Of a DNA stretch of 10,292 bases, positions 1 through 6,725 are shown in pieces. The notes under the pieces were generated by a model. The model had not been told where the DNA came from and did not search any database. It saw only the letters and a program-made list of their open reading frames with translations. Location: the NCBI GenBank assembly GCA_947311335.1, contig CAMZKR010000140.1:1-10292 (forward strand). The letters are read 5' to 3'. The position numbers were made by a program, and so were the translations under genes. This DNA is from an uncultured bacterium. GTDB taxonomy: Bacteria > Patescibacteriota > Gracilibacteria > BD1-5 > UBA6164. How positions within the stretch are numbered: the first letter of the stretch is position 1; every line of letters begins with the position of its first letter.

Positions 1-1
1 A

Positions 2-49
2 TGTAAACTTGATTCTGCAACAATACAAATATTGACAAAAGTAAAATAA
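2..49 (+). CDS. Possible C-terminal tail of an upstream gene (partial)
   Basis: A frame is open from the window edge to a TAA at 47-49 and would encode about 15 residues ending ATIQILTKVK. It reads like the end of an ordinary protein, but it is far too short to identify and a second frame is also open to position 44. The -35-like element of the next promoter lies inside it, which would fit a compact genome. Low confidence. Confidence 0.22.
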   Translation, partial: CKLDSATIQILTKVK

Positions 50-59
50 TATATATTCT
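32..59 (+). promoter_or_regulatory. Putative sigma70-type promoter for the 95-2663 operon
   Basis: A perfect TTGACA (32-37) is followed after 16 bases by TATTCT (54-59), a 4/6 match to the -10 consensus. An exact -35 hexamer stands out in such an AT-rich background. It sits 35 bases before the first start codon, and a matching terminator closes the three-gene block at 2740. The -10 choice is uncertain because several AT hexamers lie nearby. Confidence 0.4.
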
Positions 60-94
60 ATTTATGGATATATATTATTTTTTTATCAATTCTT

Positions 95-1453
95 ATGAGT
101 AGTCTTAATAAATCACAAGTATCAGAATCTAAATTTAATCCATCAGAATTTATAGAGATTTTATTAAATGGACACATATCAGAGGAAGATATTGATAAAA
201 AATTGAAATGATTTTCAAATGAAGAAAAGATATCACTCTGGAAAGCTTTAGAAGAAGAAACATCAAGTACAGAGACAAAGTTATGAGAAGAATTAACTAT
301 ATTTAAAAGGATAACTAATCTTAGTGAAGATGATAAAAGATGTAATTTGAATAAAATAATATCATTATTTAAACTTAGTCTATTAAAAGATTCAAATAAT
401 GGCATAATGGAATATTTAGCTACTATGAATTCAAAATTTGAAGGAAGAGTAGAAGAAGTTTCTACCAATGATTTCTTTTCTATAAGAGTTGTAACAACTA
501 GTGATATCTATTTCTTTGATTTTACATTAGAAACGTTTAAAATTTTTTGTAAACAAAGAGAAGAAGCTTGATTACCAGGTTCTATATTAGATACAAACAA
601 TGTAGTTAGTGAAGTGTTAAGTTTAGGAGAAGACGTATCAGAAATGAAAGTTAATTGATCTGTGGCAAGAGATAACTTATGTGAAGCAGAAGCAGTAGTT
701 ATGGTATTATTAAAAGAAATAGAAATAAAAAAAGCACTAGCATTTTCTGATTTAGGTCCCTTAGAAGAATTATGATGGACAATGGAAAAAAATATAGACG
801 AAAAAGAAGAATGATTAATAGTATTAAAGAAAGATTGAAAAGATATACTTACATGTAGCCAATTTATAGCAATGGATAATGAAACATTTGTTGTTTATCA
901 TGAAAGCGATAAAAACTCTGTTATGGCAAAATTATCTGATATTAATAAACTAACGTCAGATACTATTTATTGGAATCTTTGAAAAGAAGAAATATGAATT
1001 AATCCAGAAATGGCTCAAATTGCAACAAAGATATTTGAACAAGGATTTACTTGAAAGATTTCTTGTATGGAAGAAACTGGGTATTTTGAATTATTTAGTA
1101 CATTAAATCATTGTTATAGAATTTTTGATAGAAACTGAAAGCTTTATAGTGATATAAATTGAAATGAAGAATTTGATAAAGTTGTTAATGAAGATTGAAA
1201 TATTGTAACAGTGGATTGACAAACTGTTTTTATTAAAATGGAAAACTGAAATGAAATACACTGTAAAGATATAGAGAAAACTAAAGGTTGGGAAATCACC
1301 TATGATGTTTTAATTAAATATTTTGAAGAAAATCACATCTCTTGAGAAATAGATAAAATCTTTTGATATAATCCTGAAGAAAAATGATTATGTTCTTTTT
1401 TAATTAATTGATGAGAAAGAATACATATTGATAATGAATGAAATGAAATATAA
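95..1453 (+). CDS. Hypothetical acidic protein, 452 aa
   Basis: The frame runs 453 codons from ATG at 95 to TAA when TGA is glycine; about twenty TGA codons fall inside it, against about nine GGN glycines. I do not recognise the family. The N-terminal 100 residues are rich in Glu, Lys and Ser and look helical. The C-terminal third (about residues 345-452) has short Asn-Gly, Asp-Gly and Glu-Gly turns spaced by beta-prone stretches, for example DRNGKLYSDINGN and VNEDGNIVTVDGQ, suggesting a beta-rich or hairpin-repeat module. There is no signal peptide or membrane segment, so it is probably cytoplasmic. The start is the first ATG after the promoter-like site; no Shine-Dalgarno sequence is visible. 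It is the first gene of an apparent three-gene operon of acidic unknowns. The coding call is firm; the function is unknown. Confidence 0.85.
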
Positions 1454-1488
1454 AGAAATTTTAAACAATAAATATTAAAAAGGTATTC

Positions 1489-2058
1489 ATGAATAATGTA
1501 TTAATATTACAACCAACTGAAGAATTAATAGAGTCAACTAAAGAAATTTTTGAATTACAGTTTTCTGCTTTTTTTAATCAAGAATCTGATGATACATTAA
1601 AAGAAGGAATTGAAGAGTTAGTTAAAGATTATAAAATAACTGATTTAGATACAATAATACATCTATATAAAGAAGCACAAATTAAATTAGAAGATTGACC
1701 AAAAGGAAAATTAGAGAAAACCATTGGAATAATTGAATGAATAATAAAAGATAGGTTAAAATTAATAGTTGATGGTATATTAGAAAGAATAAAAGAAAAA
1801 GTTAAAGAAGATTGAGCAGCAGAATTTATATGCTTAAAGGAGTTTACAAATAACTTACATAATGAGTGATTAGGAAAATTGGTTGTTATTCTGAATATGC
1901 GCTTTGATGACTCAAATGAAGGTGATCATAGAAGACGTATTGGTAGAGCACTTACCTTAATTAGTGAAGAAGATAATAAAAGAAAAGAAAAAGAATGAAT
2001 TTCTGAAGATTGAGCAGAAATTGTTAGAGATACAAAAGATAGCTTAGTTATCATATAA
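1489..2058 (+). CDS. Hypothetical acidic helical protein, 189 aa
   Basis: The frame is 190 codons from ATG to TAA, with TGA read as glycine at several points (for example LEDGPKGK and KEDGAAE). It starts five bases after AAAAAGG (1477-1483), one of the few Shine-Dalgarno-like sites in the window, which supports this start. The protein is rich in Glu, Lys and Ile and looks mostly alpha-helical; residues about 60-110 have heptad-like spacing compatible with a coiled coil. There is no signal peptide, membrane segment or catalytic motif I can name. A more basic patch, DHRRRIGRAL, lies near residue 150. It follows the 452-aa gene by 35 bases on the same strand and is probably co-transcribed with it. 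Function unknown. Confidence 0.82.
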
Positions 2059-2090
2059 TAATAAATAAATTATTTTTTAATTAAAATTTT

Positions 2091-2663
2091 ATGGAATATA
2101 ATGATGGAGAAAGTAGTTATGATTCAAAATGATTTAGTCAATTTTGCACTTCTTTTAGAAAATCTATAATTTGAGGTTGAAATCCATCAACTTATAAAGA
2201 TAAGTTTTCTGCCTTACTTAAAATTGATCTTGAAAATATTTTATCATATCTTGATAAGATTATTAATGATTTAGAATGAAAAGAAAAAGAAAATATTTCT
2301 AAAGCAATTATATATTTGAAAGAAACAATAGAAGTAAAAGAAGATATTTCAGAAGAGACAGATGAAACAATTAGGCTAACAACAGAAGAGATAGTATTAC
2401 TTATGAAATGTGAAACTTCTAACTGAGAGTTTGATGAAGACTTTCTAAAACAATTATCAATACATTTAATTAATGAAGTGTTAGATGAAAGAGTTTATAA
2501 TAAAAATTCTACTTCTTTAAGAGACGCAGTTAAATGAATTAATAAAATAGAACTTGAGTATTTATGTAAAAAAGTAAAAGAACATAAAGAATGAATTTTA
2601 GTTATGAAAGAAGATAGTTATACATGAGATCATGATGAAGTAATCAGATTGTTAAATGATTAA
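2091..2663 (+). CDS. Hypothetical acidic protein, 190 aa
   Basis: The frame is 191 codons from ATG to TAA with TGA as glycine; near the N-terminus TGA GGT TGA gives a GGG stretch followed by NPSTY. The protein is Glu/Asp/Lys-rich and predominantly helical by eye, with no signal peptide, membrane span or recognisable catalytic motif. It begins 32 bases after the preceding gene and is the last gene before the hairpin terminator at 2705-2740, so it closes the three-gene unit. Its size and composition are close to the 189-aa neighbour, but I see no convincing residue-by-residue similarity. Its stop codon lies in an 18-base tandem duplication, so an earlier version may have ended slightly differently. 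Function unknown. Confidence 0.82.
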
Positions 2664-2685
2664 ATAAGTCTTAATGATTAAATAA
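2655..2685 (+). repeat. 18-base tandem duplication over the stop codon
   Basis: AATGATTAAATAA occurs at 2655-2667 and exactly again at 2673-2685, an 18-base period that keeps frame. Each copy carries the Asn-Asp-stop triplets, so a second in-frame TAA backs up the first. It is probably a slippage duplication. Confidence 0.7.
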
Positions 2686-2704
2686 TTATATTTACAACTA
2701 AACT

Positions 2705-2740
2705 AAAAAAGTTAGACTAAAACGTAGGTCTAACTTTTTT
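2705..2740 (+). terminator. Intrinsic terminator or attenuator hairpin
   Basis: A perfect 13-bp stem pairs AAAAAAGTTAGAC (2705-2717) with GTCTAACTTTTTT (2728-2740) around a 10-base loop, and the downstream arm ends in six T. This is a classic rho-independent shape and follows the three-gene block by 41 bases. The A-rich upstream arm could also serve the other strand. It ends only 12 bases before the ATG of the RnhB-QueH gene, so that gene must be read through it or use a promoter upstream of it. Confidence 0.8.
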
Positions 2741-2752
2741 GATTTAAAAAAC

Positions 2753-3916
2753 ATGAATAGTAAAATAAAAATTTGAGTAGATGAAGCAGGTAGATGACCT
2801 TGGTTATGACCAGTTGTAGCTTCGGCTTTTTGTTTGAACAATAAGAATCTTCCAGACAAAGATTTCCTAAATGAATTGAATGATAGTAAAAAGCTAACAA
2901 AGAGAAAAAGGGAAGAACTGTTTGAAAAACTAATAGACTTATCTGCATGAGAAAATCCAAAAGTTTTTTTTTGAGTATGAGTAGTTGATAACTTTGTGAT
3001 TGATAAAATAAATATAAGACAAGCAAATAAGGAAGCTATGAGAAGAGCATTAGTTGAACTCCTAAGAAAAATAAAGAAAAAAGATATTGATTCAGTTGTT
3101 ATAGATGGAAGAGATAATTATGAATTTGAAGAACTTGATAAAAACCCTATTTATATAGTTGGTTGAGATTGAAAGGTTATGGAAATCTGAGCAGCCTCTA
3201 TTATAGCAAAAGTATTTAGAGATAAGTTAATAAAAACATATTCTTCTATTTATCCTGATTTTTCTTTAGAAAAACATCAATGATATGGAACTCAAAAACA
3301 CAAGGAGTATTTAAATGATAAGTCTAAAATAACCTGAATTCATAGACTTACATATAAACCTGTAAAAAAAGTACTGGAAAAGAAAGAAAAGATGTTACTT
3401 CATATCTGTTGTTGACCAGATGCTACTATTCCAATAATAGAATTAAAAGGAAAATATGACTTACTATGTTTTTGGTATGATCCAAATATACAACCAAAAA
3501 AGGAATACAATAAACGATTAAAGGCTTTTAAAAAAGTTTGTAAATTAGAAAAAGTAAAATTTGAAATTTGAGAATATGATGATAAAGAATTTTTTAAGAA
3601 AGTTAAGTGACTAGAGAGTGAACCTGAGAAAGGAAAAAGATGCACAGTTTGTTATGATATGAGATTAACAAGAACAAACAATAAAGCTATTGAGCTTTGA
3701 ATAAAGAAATGGTCTACAGTTTTAACTATTTCTCCACATAAAAATATTGAAAAAATATTCAAAATCTGAAAGAAGCTCTCACAAAAATGAGAAGTAGATT
3801 TTCTAGCTATTGACTTTAAAAAAAATTCTTGATTTAATAAAAGTATAGAATATACTAAGAAGTATAATATATATAGACAAAACTATTGTTGATGTCTTTT
3901 TAATAAAAAAAAATAA
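2753..3916 (+). CDS. Fused ribonuclease HII - epoxyqueuosine reductase QueH
   Basis: One uninterrupted frame of 387 aa joins two enzymes. Residues 1 to about 205 are RNase HII, which cuts RNA in RNA/DNA hybrids and at single ribonucleotides: GVDEAGRGP carries the catalytic D10 and E11, the third acidic residue is in VVIDGRD, the fourth in AKVFRDK, and YGTQKH and IHR are family motifs. From M214 the protein is QueH, which makes queuosine from epoxyqueuosine in tRNA: LLHICCGPD (CC motif), YDPNIQPKKEYNKR, CTVCYDMRL, TISPHKN and the terminal YRQNYCGC, supplying the cysteines for metal and redox chemistry. TGA supplies key glycines in both halves. The junction is a Lys-rich linker of about ten residues (PVKKVLEKKEK), and M214 could be an internal start for separate QueH. 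Each half is close to full family length. The next ATG lies one base after its TAA. Confidence 0.93.
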
Positions 3917-3917
3917 T

Positions 3918-4123
3918 ATGGATTTAAAAAAAAAGAAATAATATTATGAGAAAACTCCTGAATAATCTTACCTTGAAGATTAAATAAAACTTGAATAAAT
4001 ATAAATAGAGAGAGTACGATTTTAAGAGAAATAGTAAAAAAACACTCACATTTTATTATTTGAATTTATTTAAAATCTTGAAAAACACCAAAAGAAATAG
4101 ATAATATATTAAGATTAGATTAG
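3918..4123 (+). CDS. Small hypothetical protein, probably made by -1 frameshift
   Basis: The ATG at 3918 opens a frame that stops after seven codons (MDLKKKK, TAA at 3939). The -1 frame is open to TAG at 4121-4123 and encodes a protein-like stretch containing GIILPGRLNKTG and HFIIGIYLKSGKTPKEID, with several TGA glycines. The two are linked at A AAA AAG (3929-3935), in the correct phase for -1 slippage; one extra A added by RNA polymerase in the nine-A run would do the same. The joined product would be 68 aa. With only TAA and TAG as stops, a chance frame of this length is unlikely but possible. Alternatives are a homopolymer error in the assembly, a real null mutation, or start at a non-standard codon such as ATA 3938. 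I do not recognise the family. It follows rnhB-queH by one base, so translation is probably coupled. Confidence 0.45.
3929..3935 (+). promoter_or_regulatory. Candidate -1 slippery heptamer A AAA AAG
   Basis: The heptamer lies at codons 4-6 of the short frame starting at 3918, phased X XXY YYZ, and a zero-frame TAA follows two codons later. A AAA AAG is the heptamer used in E. coli dnaX and several insertion sequences (established knowledge). I saw no clear upstream Shine-Dalgarno stimulator or strong downstream stem, so transcriptional slippage on the nine-A run is an equal candidate. Confidence 0.4.
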
Positions 4124-4193
4124 TTGAGATTTTTTATAATAGAAAAATTCAAAGTATTAATAACATTAATTTATTTATGATGAAAAAATATTA

Positions 4194-4766
4194 ATGAAAA
4201 AAAATATAATCTTTTCATGAGTTGATGCAACCTGAAAAACAATAAGAGTAAAGAATTTACTAAATCAATGATATAAATTATCTACTTTGACAAAAGAAAT
4301 AGATATAGCAAGAAATAATATAAAAACAAATGTACAGATAGCCATGAATCAATGATTAAATAATAATAGGTCAGTAATAGATAGGTCAGTAGTTGATTTA
4401 TTAGCTTACTATTATATAAATGATAAGAATTGATTAACTGATATAAATACTTGAATTTGAGGTATATATTGAATTAAAAAAATTTTGAAAGAATTTATTA
4501 TTTTTAATAAATGAGCTACTTTTAATTATATGATTGCATCACAAGAAAAGATTATTGAAAGACTTAGAAAAAGAGAAAAACAATGAAAAGCATTGTCAGA
4601 AAATGATTTAAAGATAATTAATAAAGAAGGTTATCTTGAGGATTTTATCATTACCTTCAACAAAATTATAAATATATTTGAAAGACTTAATAAAAAAGTA
4701 TGAAATTTAATAGAAATAAATAAAATTGATACAACAGATTTACCTAAGCCAATTGTAAAAAATTAA
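4194..4766 (+). CDS. P-loop nucleoside/nucleotide kinase-like protein, 190 aa
   Basis: The 190-aa product begins with a beta strand running into a Walker A loop, GVDATGKT (residues 9-16), in which both glycines are TGA codons. A DRS motif (residues 63-65, in SVIDRSVVDLLAYYY) matches the substrate-binding/catalytic DR(S/Y) of the thymidylate kinase and deoxynucleoside kinase superfamily and of NadR-like AAA_28 kinases. A Lys/Arg-rich segment, ERLRKREKQGKALSEND (about residues 120-140), resembles the mobile lid that holds ATP. The likely role is cytoplasmic phosphorylation of a nucleoside or nucleoside monophosphate, useful in a salvage-dependent reduced genome. Size fits the family. The exact substrate cannot be read from sequence, so I give no symbol. 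The start is the only ATG that leads into the P-loop frame; an ATG at 4177 hits a stop at once. It lies 70 bases after the frameshift gene and 12 bases before the next gene. Confidence 0.75.
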
Positions 4767-4778
4767 AATTCAAATTAA

Positions 4779-5477
4779 ATGAAAAAAATTCACAAAAACA
4801 AAATCACAAACATAGTCTGAACAAATATATTTGATAATAAGCTCCTATTTGAAGTAATCAATCCTGAATATCAAAATGATGATATTCAAGTTATTTTTAT
4901 ATCAGAACTTTTAGAAAAAAAGAAAAACTTAGAGATTTTAGAGAAAGTTTGAGCAAAACCAGCAATGTATTCAAATGTTTATTCTCCAGAAGATGAATTA
5001 GAAATTTTTAGAGAACTATTTAAAAATGCTATAAAAAACAAAAAAAAGGTTCATATAGTTTGAGTTACTTTAAAAGAAGAAATTGAGATGTTAGAAGAGT
5101 ATTATAAAACACTATGATTTCTAAGAGAAGATATTAATTGTTTTGCTCCAGATTTTTCTGTACCATTTGTAACAGTTTCAGTTAATATAGAAAATCTTAT
5201 GTGGAAAGGAAGTGATTATAAAAGAATGTGAGAAAAAATATTTTTTAATCCTCCAATTAGAGAATCTTGACAAGTAAAAGCTATGTTTAAATGAATAAAT
5301 AGATGAGTTATAAGCTGAATTAATTTATGAAATATAAATAAACAAAAACAAGACTTTTTATCAGATTGTATAAATAAAGAAAAAATTTTATCTATTACTT
5401 TGGCAAAAATATTAAAATATAATTATAATGAAATAGGTATTTATTGAGAAAAGGAAGAGTTAGTAATTAAGTATTAA
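4779..5477 (+). CDS. Hypothetical protein, 232 aa
   Basis: The frame is 233 codons from ATG to TAA with TGA as glycine. I do not recognise the family. It begins with a basic stretch (MKKIHKNK), then alternates short hydrophobic strands and charged helices in a way that suggests an alpha/beta fold: IQVIFISELLEKKK, VHIVGVTLKEEIEMLEEYY and VPFVTVSVNIENL. A distinctive region around residues 150-185 contains MGEKIFFNPPIRESGQVKA and then GVISGINLGN, which would be the best search probe. There is no signal peptide or membrane segment. It starts 12 bases after the kinase-like gene, so the two are very likely co-transcribed and may act together. It is the last plus-strand gene before a convergent junction. 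Confidence 0.8.
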
Positions 5478-5582
5478 AAAAAGTAATAATGAGGATAGAT
5501 AAATTTTATATAAGAAGTTTAAAATTATATTCTTGGTTAAATGCCACAATAAATGTTTTTTATGTTTTTGCAATTACATATT

Positions 5583-5816
5583 TTATATAATTAAACATTT
5601 GTTTCATTCATAAATTAAATCTTTTTCTAATTTAGAGATTTTTATATCAAGAATATTACATTTTTCCTCCATTTTAAATATTCCTCAAATAAAAATTCAA
5701 ATATCTGATAAGTAAGATATATTTATATTTTCATTTAAGTGATTATAAAATCATTCAGCTATCTGACTTCTTCAAATATTAGCTTTACATATAAAAATAG
5801 TATCTATATTATTCAT
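5583..5816 (-). pseudogene. Truncated low-molecular-weight phosphatase / arsenate reductase-like gene
   Basis: The 77-residue product opens with DTIFICKANIGRSQIAEGFY, which matches the phosphate-binding loop CX5R(S/T) of low-molecular-weight tyrosine phosphatases and thioredoxin-type ArsC (C10 and R16; the glycine is a TGA codon). The family normally runs about 130-150 residues and ends with a second catalytic Asp in a DP motif; here a TAA stops the frame well before that. The middle (DIGIFIGG to EKDLIYEG) is only loosely family-like. The +1 frame continues for 15 residues past the stop (CNCKNIKNIYCGI, to 5537), which hints at an older, longer reading frame. It could be a decayed gene or a short protein that only binds phosphate. 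The ATG lies three bases after the hydrolase stop, so the two were probably translated together. Confidence 0.6.
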
Positions 5817-5819
5817 AGA

Positions 5820-6725
5820 TTATTTGTTAAGAGTATTGTTTTTAGCCAAAAAACAATACTCTTCTCATATAGCATTTAATCAAGGCATCAAAATATAAGA
5901 ATCTTTTTTGGCTCTTATTTCTTTTCAATTATAGATAGTTATAATTTCTCATTTTTTAACTATGTCTTTATGTTTAAAATTTTTTATAGGTTTAAATCAT
6001 TCTCATTCATAAATAATTGAATCATAAACATCTAATTCAATATTTGATTTATTATTGGATAAATATTCTTTTATTTTTTTTCAATCTAGCATTCATAAAT
6101 AATTTAATAACCTTAAAAAATTTTCTACTCAAATTTTAAATCATGTTTCATCTTTTTCATATCAAGCTTCTAATCATATTCAAATTCATCAATTTCTTTC
6201 TGTAATATCAATAAAAGGTTTTCATACTTGAACTTCTGGAATTCAAGAAGAAATAGTATCTACATTAAAAATACCTGATATTTTTCATCATTTTTTTGTA
6301 GTAATAAGCATAGCTTCTGAAGGAGAATAAGTAGAATGTATATCTAAATGATAATCTAAATCTTTTAAAACATTCTCTAGTTCTAAAGCTCTTTTTACTT
6401 CATATGAACTTGAATTTTTAAAATCTTCTTTATCACAACATCTATTTAAATTTTCTTCTATAAATCTATATTTTACAGGTTGCTTATTTCACTCTTTCAA
6501 AGATTTTTTATAAGCTTTTTTATTTGTTAAAATAAAATAAACCTTTCACTTTATTAACTCCTCTTCAATTTTAAAATTTTTATAGATATATTCTAAAGCT
6601 TTTAATCAAGCATGTTCTCATCAATGAGTACAAACCGATATTCAAATACTAGGTCACTTTTTTCAAGAATCAATAAGTTTTACTCATCAAATTCATTTAT
6701 AATTACTATTTATTAAATCTAACAT
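5820..6725 (-). CDS. Succinylglutamate desuccinylase / aspartoacylase-family hydrolase
   Basis: The 301-aa product carries the signature of the AstE/AspA branch of M14 zinc hydrolases, which remove an acyl group from an N-acyl amino acid or related amide. THGGEHAG gives zinc ligands H34 and E37, NLNR (92-95) is the substrate-binding Asn-Arg motif, DIH (128-130) gives the third ligand H130, and GLEAG gives the catalytic E186. The C-terminal part (about 225-290) is a beta-rich domain, as in aspartoacylases. Several key glycines are TGA. The ATG at 6725 overlaps the 3' end of trpS by 20 bases and is the upstream ATG in this frame, which implies coupled translation. The natural substrate is uncertain. 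The last codons form one arm of a perfect hairpin (5829-5863), which fixes an unusual C-terminus, CFLAKNNTLNK. Confidence 0.87.
5829..5863 (-). repeat. Perfect 15-bp hairpin inside the 3' end of the hydrolase gene
   Basis: AAGAGTATTGTTTTT (5829-5843) and its exact complement (5849-5863) flank a 5-base loop. The hairpin covers the last codons of the hydrolase, ends 7 bases before its stop and 12 bases before the next start on the minus strand. Neither side is followed by a T tract, so it does not look like an ordinary terminator. It may stabilise the mRNA end, slow ribosomes, or control the following truncated gene. Confidence 0.75.

Noticed and set aside
58..468. Minus-strand open frame of 136 codons
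   Set aside because: It lies wholly opposite the 452-aa plus-strand gene, is Ser/Leu/Phe-rich as expected for the complement of a Glu/Lys-rich gene, and has no family motif.
95..1453. A row of short pseudogene fragments, if TGA is taken as stop
   Set aside because: All fragments share one frame and join cleanly once TGA is glycine; the same holds for housekeeping genes in the window, so this is recoding and not decay.
2730..3026. Minus-strand open frame of 98 codons
   Set aside because: It is opposite the RNase HII domain, whose catalytic motifs prove the plus-strand reading; the hydrophobic composition is a complement artefact.
3400..3645. Minus-strand open frame of 81 codons
   Set aside because: It is opposite the QueH domain with clear Cys motifs on the plus strand.
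5478..5582. A gene or strong bidirectional terminator at the convergent junction
   Set aside because: The 105 bases hold T-rich runs and only a 5-bp AAGAA/TTCTT stem; nothing convincing apart from the phosphatase-like +1 frame tail.
5829..5863. Rho-independent terminator for the hydrolase gene
   Set aside because: The hairpin is strong but lies before the stop codon and is not followed by a T tract on either strand.
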